In this document: piece by piece, positions 56,309 to 64,000 of the stretch
Layout of the letters: each line of letters opens with the position of its first letter
Numbering within the stretch: the stretch's first letter is position 1
Made by a program: the position numbers and the translations under genes
Source of the DNA: Sphingomonas sp. PAMC 26621
GTDB lineage: Bacteria > Pseudomonadota > Alphaproteobacteria > Sphingomonadales > Sphingomonadaceae
NCBI RefSeq assembly: GCF_000251145.1
Contig: NZ_AIDW01000015.1
Span: forward strand, 236,462 to 300,461
Length of the DNA stretch: 64,000 nt
Reading direction: 5' to 3'
Notes under the pieces: generated by a model
Databases searched by the model: none
Seen by the model: only the letters and a program-made list of their open reading frames with translations
What the model was told of the DNA's origin: nothing

Positions 56309-57360
56309 TGGATTTTGCCCCGCAGACGATGGACGTGCCCGAGAAGGACCGTCTCGACGAAGCACGGCTGACCGCTTGGATGTCGGAGCATGTCGACGGG
56401 TTCGCAGGCCCGCTGCGTTACTCGAAATTCTCGGGTGGGCAGTCCAACCCGACCTTCAAAATCAGCGCGCCCTCGGGCGAATATGTGTTGCGGCGCAAGC
56501 CCTTCGGGAACCTTCTTCCCTCTGCGCATGCGGTCGATCGCGAATATCGCGTGATCGCGGGGCTGCATCCGACGGGCTTCCCGGTCGCGCGGCCTTACGG
56601 GCTGTGTACCGACCCGGACGTGATCGGGACCGATTTTTACGTCATGGGTTTCGCGGACGGGCGCAACCTGTGGGACGGGACGCTCCCTGGCTTCGCGCCG
56701 GCTGAGCGCACGGGCATCTACAATGCGATGTGCGATACGCTGGCGGCGCTGCACAATACCGATCATGACGCTGCCGGACTTGGCGAATATGGCCGTCCGG
56801 GCAACTATTTCGAGCGCCAGGTTGCGCGCTGGACCAAACAGTATCGCGCGTCCGAGACCGAGCGGATGGAGACGGTCGAGCGGCTGATCGATTATCTCGG
56901 GCGGACAGTTCCCGAGCAGACGCGGACGTCGATCGTCCACGGCGATTACCGGATCGACAACATGATCTTTCACAAGACCGAGCCACGCGTGATCGCGCTG
57001 CTAGACTGGGAGTTGTCGACCCTCGGCGATCCGCTGGCGGACTTCAGCTATTTCCTGATGAGCTGGGTGACCGCGCCCGAGGGGCGTTCCGGCGTCCTCG
57101 GGCATACCGGTCCGGAGACGGGAATCCCGACGATCGAGGAAATGGTCGCGCGCTATTGCGCCGCGACCGGACGCGACGGGGTGCCCGATCTCAACTGGTA
57201 TTTCGCGTACAATCTGTTCCGCCTGACCGGGATCGTCCAGGGAATCAAGAAACGGATCGTCGAGGGAACAGCATCCAGCGCGCAGGCGGAAAAGTCCGCG
57301 GCGGGGGTGTATCGGCTGGCGGACGCAGCGTGGAGTTTCGCGCAGAAGGCAGGCGCTTGA
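56305..57360 (+). CDS. APH-type phosphotransferase (ACAD10/11- or LvaA-like kinase)
   Basis: A 351-residue protein with the aminoglycoside-phosphotransferase fold: GGQSNPTFKI (nucleotide region), VIAGLHPTGFPVARPYGLC, the catalytic HGDYRIDNMIF and LLDWELSTLGDPLADFSY. Relatives fused to ACAD10/11, and LvaA of levulinate pathways, phosphorylate the hydroxyl of 4-hydroxyacyl-CoA rather than antibiotics. It is coupled to the alcohol dehydrogenase by a 4-base overlap and to the SDR genes downstream. Antibiotic resistance is less likely in this context. Confidence 0.88.
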   Translation: MMDFAPQTMDVPEKDRLDEARLTAWMSEHVDGFAGPLRYSKFSGGQSNPTFKISAPSGEYVLRRKPFGNLLPSAHAVDREYRVIAGLHPTGFPVARPYGLCTDPDVIGTDFYVMGFADGRNLWDGTLPGFAPAERTGIYNAMCDTLAALHNTDHDAAGLGEYGRPGNYFERQVARWTKQYRASETERMETVERLIDYLGRTVPEQTRTSIVHGDYRIDNMIFHKTEPRVIALLDWELSTLGDPLADFSYFLMSWVTAPEGRSGVLGHTGPETGIPTIEEMVARYCAATGRDGVPDLNWYFAYNLFRLTGIVQGIKKRIVEGTASSAQAEKSAAGVYRLADAAWSFAQKAGA

Positions 57361-57403
57361 GGCAAGGTTCTCGACGGTCGTCGAGGTGGCGGGGGAAGAC
57401 AAC

Positions 57404-58168
57404 ATGTCGCAATTCGATCTGACCGGCAAAGTGGCGATCGTCACCGGGTCCTCCCGAGGGATCGGCAAGGCGAGCGCGTTCGAGCTTGCCGAGCACGGTG
57501 CGAAAGTCGTCATCTCCAGCCGCAAGCAGGACGCCTGTGACGCTGTCGTGGCAGAGATCAACGCGCGATACGGGGACGGCGCTGCCATTTCGGTTGCTGC
57601 CAACATTTCAGACAAGGCGGGTTTGCAGCATCTGGTCGACGCGACCCGCGCTGCGTTTGGCCAGATCGACGTGCTGGTCTGCAACGCGGCATCCAACCCT
57701 TATTACGGCCCGCAGGCGGGCATTGCCGACGACCAGTTCCGCAAGATCCTCGACAACAACATCGTCTCGAACCACTGGCTGATCACGATGGTCGCCCCCG
57801 AAATGCGCGAGCGCCGGGCGGGGTCGATCATCATCGTCTCGTCGATCGGGGGGTTGCGTGGCTCGACCATCATCGGGGCTTATTGCATCTCCAAGGCAGC
57901 CGACATGCAGCTCGCACGCAACCTCGCGCATGAATTCGGCCCCGACAATGTCCGCGTCAACTGCATCGCGCCGGGGCTGATCAAGACCGACTTCGCACGC
58001 GCGTTGTGGGAGGACCCCGAACGGATCGCAGCGGCAAACTCGACCGTGCCGCTTCGCCGGATCGGCGAGCCCGAGGAGATCGCAGGCGCAGTCGTGTTCC
58101 TCGCAAGCCAGGCGAGCAGCTTCATGACCGGCCAGACGATCGTACTCGATGGCGGCGTGACGATTTGA
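57404..58168 (+). CDS. Short-chain dehydrogenase/reductase 1
   Basis: About 254 residues, starting at the ATG behind GGGGAAG. The coenzyme motif TGSSRGIG is at residues 17-24; the SSIGG serine and YCISKAADM supply the Tyr-Lys pair. The ending (AGAVVFLASQASSFMTGQTIVLDGGVTI) is classic. It should oxidise or reduce a hydroxy/keto group of the pathway CoA ester. The second SDR begins 20 bases downstream. Confidence 0.9.
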   Translation: MSQFDLTGKVAIVTGSSRGIGKASAFELAEHGAKVVISSRKQDACDAVVAEINARYGDGAAISVAANISDKAGLQHLVDATRAAFGQIDVLVCNAASNPYYGPQAGIADDQFRKILDNNIVSNHWLITMVAPEMRERRAGSIIIVSSIGGLRGSTIIGAYCISKAADMQLARNLAHEFGPDNVRVNCIAPGLIKTDFARALWEDPERIAAANSTVPLRRIGEPEEIAGAVVFLASQASSFMTGQTIVLDGGVTI

Positions 58169-58187
58169 AATACAGGGGGAGAAGGCC

Positions 58188-58991
58188 ATGACGCAGCGGT
58201 TCACGGGCAAGTCGATCATCGTCACCGGTGCGGGTTCGGGCATCGGCCGCGCGAGCGCCCTGCTGTTCGCGCGCGAGGGGGGATCGGTGATCGTCGCCGA
58301 CCTGAGCGACGCCGTGCATGAAACCGCCGCGCTGATCGACCGGGCAGGCGGCACCGCGCATGCGATCCAGATCGACGCGGGCGACGAACAGGACGTCGTT
58401 CGCGCGGTGCATGTCGCAACCGAATATTATGGCGGGCTCGACGTGATGTTCGCCAATGCGGGCATCTCGGGCGGGATGGCGAACATCTTCGATACCGACG
58501 TCGCGCTGATCACCGAGGTGTTGCGCGTCAACCTAATTGGCCCATACCTGGCGATCAAGCACGCCGCGCCGAAGATCGCCGAGCGTGGCGGCGGTGCGAT
58601 CGTGCTGACCGCCAGTGTTGCGGGGATCCGCTCTGGAGCGGGGTCGCCGGCCTATTCGGCATCCAAGGCAGGGGTCATCAACCTGGCGATGGTCTCGGCG
58701 CAGCAACTGTCGGGCTCGAACGTGCGGGTCAATGCGATCTGTCCCGGGCTGACTGAGACCGGGATGACCAAGCCTACCTTCGACTATGCGCGCGAGGCGG
58801 GGAAGATCGACCGCGTCGGACGGCTCAATCCGCTGCGGCGCGGCGCACAGCCCGAGGAACTCGCCGAAGTCGCGGCCTTCCTTGCGTCCGACGCGGCGAG
58901 CTACGTCAACGGGCAGGCAATCGCAGTCGATGGCGGGCTGTCGAGCAGCCATCCGGTGACGAAACAGGAATATGGCAAGACTGCGGTGTAA
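58188..58991 (+). CDS. Short-chain dehydrogenase/reductase 2
   Basis: A 267-residue SDR with TGAGSGIGRAS, the NAG-type motif FANAGISGG, serine in TASVAGIRS and Tyr-Lys in YSASKAGV. The ending (FLASDAASYVNGQAIAVDGG) is standard. It forms the last gene of the rightward operon, which then meets the leftward thioesterase operon through a repeat. Both SDRs probably act on successive oxidation states of the same substrate. Confidence 0.9.
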   Translation: MTQRFTGKSIIVTGAGSGIGRASALLFAREGGSVIVADLSDAVHETAALIDRAGGTAHAIQIDAGDEQDVVRAVHVATEYYGGLDVMFANAGISGGMANIFDTDVALITEVLRVNLIGPYLAIKHAAPKIAERGGGAIVLTASVAGIRSGAGSPAYSASKAGVINLAMVSAQQLSGSNVRVNAICPGLTETGMTKPTFDYAREAGKIDRVGRLNPLRRGAQPEELAEVAAFLASDAASYVNGQAIAVDGGLSSSHPVTKQEYGKTAV

Positions 58992-59012
58992 GGTCAGCCA
59001 TCGAGCTTAACC

Positions 59013-59128
59013 CTTCCGCTTCCCCGGCGGAGGCCGGGGCCCAGTAGAGAGGCGTGGGAGGACGAGGGACTGCCCTTCGTTACCTCGGACAATTCGACTG
59101 GGCCCCGGCCTTCGCCGGGGAAGTGATA
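59013..59128. repeat. Paired REP-like element (TTCCCCGGC family)
   Basis: CTTCCCCGGCGGAGGCCGGGGCCCAGT and ACTGGGCCCCGGCCTTCGCCGGGGAAG form a long inverted pair with about 60 bases between them. It lies between the convergent SDR and thioesterase genes and probably also works as a transcription end. The same pair recurs at 60048. Confidence 0.8.
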
Positions 59129-59151
59129 ACGGGGAGTGCGGGGTATTCGCC

Positions 59152-60027
59152 CTATTCCCGCAACCGGATCAGCCCTTCCTGCGCGACGCTCGCGACGAGC
59201 CGGCCATCGCGCGCGAAAATCTTGCCGCGGTTGAACCCGCGGGCGTGCCCGGCCCACGGGCTGTCGCAGGCGTAGAGCAGCCACTCGTCCGCGCGGAAAT
59301 CCTCGTGCAGCCACAGCGAATGGTCGAGGCTTGCGGTCTGGAGCTTGTTCATCATCCAGTTGACGCCATGCGGTAGCGTCGCGGTGCCGAGCAGCGACAT
59401 GTCGGACGCATAAGCGAGGATCGCACGGTGCATCGCGGGATCGTCACCGATCGGGGCGACGACGCGGAACCAGCTGTTCTGGAACGGCGCGTGCGCCACC
59501 GGATCGAGCCAGCTGCGCGGGGACACCGGCCGGATCTCGACCATTCGGGGGCGGAGGAACATCGCGCGGAAGCGTTCGGGGATCCGGTCGATCATTGCGA
59601 GCCGCAGGTCGCGGTCGTTGGTCAGATCCTCGGGCGGGGGGACGTCGGGCATCGCATCCTGATGCGCGAGCCCGGCCTCGGAAATTTGCAGCGAACAGGC
59701 AAGGTTGAGGATCGGCACTCCACGCTGGGTCGCGATCACGCGACGGGTCGAGAAGCTCTTGCCGTCGAAGTCCCGCACGACACGGTAGAGGATCGGGTGA
59801 TCCTCCGCGCCCGGCCGCATGAAATAGGCGTGGAGCGAATGCGCGCCCTTTGGGGCATCGGTCGACCGCTGCGCGGCCTGAAGCGCCTGCGCGATCACCT
59901 GTCCGCCGAACACGCGCCCGAACCCGTCGTTACCGCGCGCGCCACGATAAAGGTCGGTGTCGATCTCCTCGACGTCGAGGAGATCGGTCAGGTCCTGGGC
60001 GAGCCTGGCGGGGGTGGGGTCGGTCAT
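59152..60027 (-). CDS. tesB: Acyl-CoA thioesterase II
   Basis: A 291-residue double-hotdog thioesterase. It starts LLDVEEIDTDLYRGARGND, includes FGGQVIAQALQAAQ and AYFMRPG. The catalytic triad is visible as Asp in AYASDMSLL, Ser in TASLDHSLW (E. coli TesB has Thr there) and Gln in SVAQEGLIR. It would release free acids from CoA esters, perhaps to relieve CoA trapping. It is separated by a REP-like element from the next upstream dehydrogenase. Confidence 0.93.
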   Translation of the reverse strand: MTDPTPARLAQDLTDLLDVEEIDTDLYRGARGNDGFGRVFGGQVIAQALQAAQRSTDAPKGAHSLHAYFMRPGAEDHPILYRVVRDFDGKSFSTRRVIATQRGVPILNLACSLQISEAGLAHQDAMPDVPPPEDLTNDRDLRLAMIDRIPERFRAMFLRPRMVEIRPVSPRSWLDPVAHAPFQNSWFRVVAPIGDDPAMHRAILAYASDMSLLGTATLPHGVNWMMNKLQTASLDHSLWLHEDFRADEWLLYACDSPWAGHARGFNRGKIFARDGRLVASVAQEGLIRLRE

Positions 60028-60047
60028 TTCAGGACTTCACTCTCTTG

Positions 60048-60156
60048 CACTTCCCCGGCGAAGGCCGGGGCCCAGTAAGGATGGCCGAGGTTGTCGCGCT
60101 CAGCGCTTGCCAATCCACGTCTCACGACTGGGCCCCGGCCTTTGCCGGGGAAGCGA
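60048..60156. repeat. Paired REP-like element, second copy of the TTCCCCGGC family
   Basis: Inverted ends ACTTCCCCGGCGAAGGCCGGGGCCCAGT and ACTGGGCCCCGGCCTTTGCCGGGGAAGC flank about 50 bases. Almost identical arms to the copy at 59013, with a different middle, as in mobile or RAYT-dispersed repeats. Confidence 0.8.
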
Positions 60157-60172
60157 AGTTTGGCAAGGGCGC

Positions 60173-61300
60173 TTAGTATCCCGCGGCGCGCGCGATCCGG
60201 TCGGCATGGAAGTTTGCGTCGCCGAACATTTCGGCCAGCACGCGCGCGCGCTTCATGTAGAAGCCGATGTCATATTCGTCGGTCATTCCGATCCCGCCGT
60301 GCATCTGGACGCCTTCCTGCACCGACAAAGTGGTGGCGAGTGCGGTCATCGCCTTGGCGACCGACACCGCTTCATCGCCATGCGCGCTGCCCGCATCAAG
60401 CAGTTGTTGTGCCTTGAGCACGGCCGCGCGCGCGACTTCCATTTCCGAATAAAGGTGCGCGGCGCGGTGCTGGAGCGCCTGGAAGCTGCCGATCAGCATG
60501 CCGAACTGCTTGCGCTCCTTGAGATAGCCGACGGTCATGTCCATCGCGCCGCCCCCGACGCCGAGCAGTTCGGCCGACGCGCCCGTTCGTCCGGCGCGGA
60601 GCAGGCGGTCGAGCGGGGTGCGCCCGCCGTCGACGTCGCCGATCACCGCGTCCGCATCGACTTCCACGCCGTCGAACTCGAGCCGTGCCGCGATGCTCGA
60701 GTCCGCAAGACGTTCGGGGGTGGCGGTCAAGTTCGTGGCGTCCTTCGGGATCGCGAACAGCGTCACGCCCTCGGCATCGGTGGCGCTGCCGGCGGTGCGC
60801 GCGGCGACGATCAGCAGGTCGGCGACGTGGCCGTGCGTGACGAACTGCTTCTTGCCCGACAGCTTGAAGCCGTTGCCCGATCGCTCGGCGGTCAGCGTTA
60901 CGGTGTCGCGGTGCTTCGCGCCCTCGTCGATCGCGAGCGCGGCGACGGTTTCGCCGCTGAGGATGCCGGGGAACCAACGCGCAGCGTGCGCGCTGCCCTT
61001 CAGCGCCTCGACTGCGGCGACCGCGGTCGATAGGAACGGCGAGGGCGACAGGTTGCGGCCGATCTCCTCGAGCACGACGCCCGCCTCGACATGGCCGAGC
61101 CCGAGGCCGCCATCCGCCTCGTCGATCAGGATGCCGGTGAAACCCATTTCGGCGAAGCTGCGCCACAGGTCGCGGCTGAAGCCGGTCGCGTCGTTGGCAT
61201 CGCGCAGGTGGCGCATATGGCTGACGGGGGCCTGCTCCGCGACGAAATCGCGGATCGTATCCTGGAGGGTGGTTTGATCGTCGTTGAGATACAGCGGCAT
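60173..61300 (-). CDS. Acyl-CoA dehydrogenase (shorter, possible beta-type partner)
   Basis: A 375-residue flavoenzyme. It starts NDDQTTLQDTIRDFVAEQAP, then GFTGILIDEADGGLGLGHVE. The middle has SGKKQFVTHGHVADLLIVAAR, and the end is QMHGGIGMTDEYDIGFYMKRA. The strong Tyr-Glu-Gly base motif is replaced by DEYDIG, as in the weakly catalytic partners of two-part acyl-CoA dehydrogenases. A second dehydrogenase gene of about 393 residues lies just upstream in the same direction, so a heteromeric enzyme is plausible. Confidence 0.88.
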   Translation of the reverse strand: MPLYLNDDQTTLQDTIRDFVAEQAPVSHMRHLRDANDATGFSRDLWRSFAEMGFTGILIDEADGGLGLGHVEAGVVLEEIGRNLSPSPFLSTAVAAVEALKGSAHAARWFPGILSGETVAALAIDEGAKHRDTVTLTAERSGNGFKLSGKKQFVTHGHVADLLIVAARTAGSATDAEGVTLFAIPKDATNLTATPERLADSSIAARLEFDGVEVDADAVIGDVDGGRTPLDRLLRAGRTGASAELLGVGGGAMDMTVGYLKERKQFGMLIGSFQALQHRAAHLYSEMEVARAAVLKAQQLLDAGSAHGDEAVSVAKAMTALATTLSVQEGVQMHGGIGMTDEYDIGFYMKRARVLAEMFGDANFHADRIARAAGY

Positions 61301-61309
61301 TGTTCTTCC

Positions 61310-61441
61310 TTCTTCTCCCTCTCCCCTGTGGGGAGAGGGTCGGGGAGAGGGGCTGTTCCGGACGCTACTGTCCGCGTGTTCGCCCTCTCCCGACCTTCGC
61401 TTCGCTCGGCCACCCTCTCCCGCGAAGCGGGAGAGGGAGAG
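61310..61441. repeat. Inverted CTCTCCC-family repeat pair
   Basis: CCCTCTCCCCTGTGGGGAGAGGG at 61317-61339 and CCCTCTCCCGCGAAGCGGGAGAGGG at about 61413-61437 are two hairpins facing each other. The family differs from the CCCCGGC elements and recurs at 63945-63980. It stands between two acyl-CoA dehydrogenase genes of the same operon. Confidence 0.75.
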
Positions 61442-62623
61442 TCAGGCCGGCAGTTCCAGGATGCGCTTGGCGATGATGTTGAGCTGGACCTCGCTGGTCC
61501 CGCCCTCGATCGAATTCGCCTTGGTGCGCAGCCACGCGCGCGCCTCGCGGCCGCCGCCCGAGGCGTCGCTCTCCCATTCGAGCGCGTCGGAGCCGCCGGC
61601 CGCCATCTGGAGTTCGTGGCGGCTCTTGTTGAGCTCGGTGCCGTAGTATTTCATCATCGAGGGTTGCGCGGGGTGGGCGCGACCGGCCTTGAGTTCGTCG
61701 ATGAAGCGCTCGGACATCGCTCCGAACGCCTTCGCACGGACTTCGAACATCGCGATCGTTGCACGGAGCAACGGGTCGGCAAGGCGCCCCTCATGGTCGA
61801 GGCCAAAGGTTGCAATAGCGCCCTCAATCAACGGGTTGCCACCGGAACTTGCCAGCCCCATGCCGGAGATCATCTCGCGTTCGTGGCCGAGCAGATATTT
61901 GGCGACGTCCCAGCCCTTGTTCTCCTCATGGATGCGCTGCGCCTTGGGCACCTTCACATTGTCGAAGAAGGTCTCGCAGAAGGGGGAATAGCCCGAGATC
62001 AGCAGGATCGGCTTGGTCGAGACGCCTTCGCTCGCCATGTCGAACAGCACGAAGCTGATCCCGCCCTGCTTCGACTCCTTCGAGGTGCGGACGAGGCAGA
62101 AGATCCAGTCGGCCTTGTCGGCGTAGGAGGTCCAGACCTTCTGGCCGTTGAGGACATAATGGTCGCCGCCATCCTCCGCCGAAGTGGCGAGCGAGGCGAG
62201 GTCGGAGCCGGCATTGGGCTCGCTATAGCCCTGGCACCAGCGAATTTCGCCGCGCGCGATCTTGGGGAGATAGTCGAGCTTCTGCTCCTCGGTGCCATAT
62301 TTGAGCAACGCCGGTCCGAGCATGGAAATGCCGAACGAGTTGAGCGGGTTGCGTGCCTTTATTGCAGCCATCTCTTCGCGCAGAACCTTCGTCTCGGCGG
62401 GGGACAGGCCACCGCCGCCATACGCCTTGGGCCAGTCGGGGACGGTCCACCCGCGCGACGCCATCGCGTCCATCCATTCCTTCTGGCCGGGCTGGAAATC
62501 GGGATTGCGACCACCCCAGCAGGCGTCCTTGTCGGAGCGGATGGGTGCGCGCATCTCGGGCGGGCAGTTCGCTTCCAGCCAGGCGCGGGTTTCGGTTCGG
62601 AAGGTGTCGAGGTCTTGGGTCAT
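61442..62623 (-). CDS. Acyl-CoA dehydrogenase (larger partner)
   Basis: A 393-residue flavoenzyme. It starts DLDTFRTETRAWLEANCPP, has the motif WCQGYSEPNAGSDLASLAT, the segment FETFFDNVKVPKAQRIHE-like (CETFFDNVKVPKAQ) and the end IEGGTSEVQLNIIAKRIL. The GTSEVQ motif is the usual end of an active dehydrogenase chain. With its downstream neighbour of 375 residues it resembles the alpha/beta pairs that oxidise steroid or branched-chain acyl-CoA in actinobacteria and proteobacteria. It is 4 bases from the amidase stop. Confidence 0.9.
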   Translation of the reverse strand: MTQDLDTFRTETRAWLEANCPPEMRAPIRSDKDACWGGRNPDFQPGQKEWMDAMASRGWTVPDWPKAYGGGGLSPAETKVLREEMAAIKARNPLNSFGISMLGPALLKYGTEEQKLDYLPKIARGEIRWCQGYSEPNAGSDLASLATSAEDGGDHYVLNGQKVWTSYADKADWIFCLVRTSKESKQGGISFVLFDMASEGVSTKPILLISGYSPFCETFFDNVKVPKAQRIHEENKGWDVAKYLLGHEREMISGMGLASSGGNPLIEGAIATFGLDHEGRLADPLLRATIAMFEVRAKAFGAMSERFIDELKAGRAHPAQPSMMKYYGTELNKSRHELQMAAGGSDALEWESDASGGGREARAWLRTKANSIEGGTSEVQLNIIAKRILELPA

Positions 62624-62627
62624 CGGA

Positions 62628-63935
62628 TCAACTCCTCATCAAATCATGCGCCGCGCGCGCGACGGCGATCGCGGTATAGTCGCGGTTATAGTCGGCGATC
62701 ACCTGCACCCCGATCGGCAGGCCGTCGGGATCGGTCCCGATCCGCACGCTCGTCGCGGGGAGCATCGGGAAGGTGGCGAGCCCGGGATAGGCCATCTGCA
62801 GCCCGGCGGGGGTGTCGAGCCCACCGATCCTCGTGATCCGCGTCATCAGCGGGGTATCGTCGTGCGCGTAAGCGGTGGTGCCCCAGATCGGCGCGATCAC
62901 CGCGTCATAGTGGGTGAACAGCCGCGCCCAGTCGCGACGGCTTTTGGCTTGCGCGTCGACCAGCGTGAACCAGTCGGGGAGGGCAAGCGGCTGCCCGCCC
63001 TCCATCGGCGCGCCGCGCGCCATCGCGACGACGAGCATGTGGATATAGGCGCCGTGCTGCGCGATCAGATCGGGGAGGAGCGTGCTGGCGTCATCGACCT
63101 GCGCGCCCGCTGCCCGGAAGGCTTCGCCCACCGCAGCGATTGCGGTCTGGATCGCGGCTTGCGATTTGGCGAGCGGGTGTTCGGGGAGCAGCAGGACACG
63201 CCAGTCGCCGGGACCGCGCGGGGCGGGTCTGGCAAGCGCGTCGCCCCCCATGACGCCGAACAGCGTTTCCAGATCGTCAGGGTCGCGCGCCAGTGGGCCG
63301 ACGACGTTGAGCGCGACGCCACAACTCTGTGTTCTCGGGAAGTTATGCCCAAAGGATGAGAGCGCGTTGTAGGTCGGCTTGTGGCCCCACACGCCACAGA
63401 AGGCGGCGGGGAGGCGGATCGATCCGCCGATATCCGAGCCGATTTCGATGGGCACGAACCCCGCCGCCAGCGCCGCCGCTGCGCCGCCCGACGAGCCGCC
63501 GGGGACGCGGTCGTGATTAAGCGGATTGCAGGTGCGGCCGTAGACCGGGTTGTTGGTCTGGAGATCGGCGAGCGCGACGGGGACGTTGGTCTTGCCGAGG
63601 ATGACCGCGCCGGCATTCTTGAGGCGGGTCACCTGGACGGCGTCTTCGGTTGCGACGAAGTCGGCATGTTCCTCGAAGCCCCAGCAGGAGACGAGGCCGG
63701 CGACGTCGAAGCTTTCCTTGACGGTCATGGGGACGCCGAGGAGGGGGCGGGTGTCGTCCTTGGGGCTGGCGTCGATGGCGCGTGCGGCTTCGCGGGCGCG
63801 GTCGAAGTCTCGGACGACGACCGCGTTGATCGCGGTGTCGCCGGTTTCGATGCGGGCGATGGCGGCCTCGCATTCGGCGATGGCGGTGGTTTCACCGGCG
63901 CGGATGGCTGCGGCGATCTGGAGGGCGGTGCGCAT
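62628..63935 (-). CDS. Amidase (amidase signature family)
   Basis: About 435 residues from the ATG at 63935. The catalytic triad Lys-cisSer-Ser is visible as K in [21 protein letters not shown] and the nucleophile Ser in [12 protein letters not shown]. The C-terminal part ([20 protein letters not shown]) is normal. It hydrolyses amides; in this operon it could release a carboxylic acid that enters the acyl-CoA pathway. GGAG precedes the start, which lies next to a repeat at the window end. Confidence 0.9.
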   Translation of the reverse strand: MRTALQIAAAIRAGETTAIAECEAAIARIETGDTAINAVVVRDFDRAREAARAIDASPKDDTRPLLGVPMTVKESFDVAGLVSCWGFEEHADFVATEDAVQVTRLKNAGAVILGKTNVPVALADLQTNNPVYGRTCNPLNHDRVPGGSSGGAAAALAAGFVPIEIGSDIGGSIRLPAAFCGVWGHKPTYNALSSFGHNFPRTQSCGVALNVVGPLARDPDDLETLFGVMGGDALARPAPRGPGDWRVLLLPEHPLAKSQAAIQTAIAAVGEAFRAAGAQVDDASTLLPDLIAQHGAYIHMLVVAMARGAPMEGGQPLALPDWFTLVDAQAKSRRDWARLFTHYDAVIAPIWGTTAYAHDDTPLMTRITRIGGLDTPAGLQMAYPGLATFPMLPATSVRIGTDPDGLPIGVQVIADYNRDYTAIAVARAAHDLMRS

Positions 63936-63939
63936 CACT

Positions 63940-63990
63940 TCTCCCTCTCCCCGCTTGCGGGGAGAGGGCCGGGGAGAGGGGCAGTACAGC
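63940..63990. repeat. CTCTCCC-family repeat at the right end
   Basis: CCCTCTCCCCGCTTGCGGGGAGAGGG forms a short hairpin, followed by CCGGGGAGAGGGGC. It belongs to the same family as the pair at 61310. Any partner copy would lie beyond the window. Confidence 0.65.
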
Positions 63991-64000
63991 AGAGCGACCT

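Noticed and set aside
54290..56365. Reverse-strand open frame of about 690 codons across the dehydrogenase genes
   Set aside because: Shadow of the forward acyl-CoA and alcohol dehydrogenase genes; Arg/His-rich composition typical of antisense frames in high-GC DNA.
56305..57360. Aminoglycoside resistance function for the APH-type kinase
   Set aside because: The operon of CoA enzymes and the closer likeness to ACAD10/11 and LvaA kinases make a metabolic role more likely.

Overview
This 64 kb window comes from a GC-rich alphaproteobacterium, most likely Sphingomonas or a close sphingomonad. The indications are a CyoABCD quinol oxidase, a TonB-dependent receptor, an RcnB-like protein, an alginate-export barrel next to a GH3 enzyme, several acyl-CoA dehydrogenases, and the dispersed CCCCGGCGAAGGCCGGGG repeats often seen between sphingomonad genes. 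The taxonomic call rests on gene content only.

Layout. (1) Positions 1-10.5 kb are an accessory region rich in IS debris: IS3-family pieces, a degraded IS110 fragment, a nearly complete but broken IS110 transposase, and a broken nucleotidyltransferase. Between the two IS110 copies lies an intact five-gene module at 1307-7809: a membrane-anchored J-like protein, a small possibly GrpE-like protein, a divergent Hsp70, a SHOCT-domain membrane protein and a lipoprotein. It looks like a self-contained, relocated chaperone machine and is the best candidate here for an undescribed system. (2) Positions 10.8-19.2 kb hold a second unusual cluster: an oligopeptide/nickel-type ABC importer (binding protein, fused double ATPase, two permeases) beside a phytanoyl-CoA-dioxygenase-like oxygenase and two SAM methyltransferases. 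(3) Positions 19.7-22.6 kb hold broken genes: an adhesin-LysR chimera, an AraC regulator with a shifted tail, and an inactive tyrosine integrase. (4) Positions 22.8-28.8 kb carry an amidohydrolase, an epoxide hydrolase, an NmrA-like protein with a divergent TetR gene and a clear palindromic operator, an unknown 199-residue protein, and an Fnr-type regulator with a palindrome at its start codon.

(5) Positions 29.2-38 kb hold cyoABCD, a divergent MFS transporter and a TonB-dependent receptor. (6) At 38.6-40.8 kb a large tyrosine integrase points its 5' end at the 3' end of a tRNA-Glu gene, a typical island boundary; chromosome-like genes (recJ, a prolyl-4-hydroxylase-like gene, an RcnB-like gene) follow. 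(7) Positions 44.5-49 kb hold an orphan 2Fe-2S subunit, the alginate-export barrel and the GH3 enzyme. (8) Positions 49.1-64 kb form a catabolic block around CoA thioesters: a CoA-transferase/racemase, glutaryl-CoA-type and other acyl-CoA dehydrogenases, an alcohol dehydrogenase, an APH-type kinase, two SDRs, TesB and an amidase, with a two-module TetR regulator in the middle.

Several genes, including recJ, carry single-base shifts that would be repaired by one added base. Some may therefore be assembly errors rather than true pseudogenes. No CRISPR array or rRNA gene was seen.
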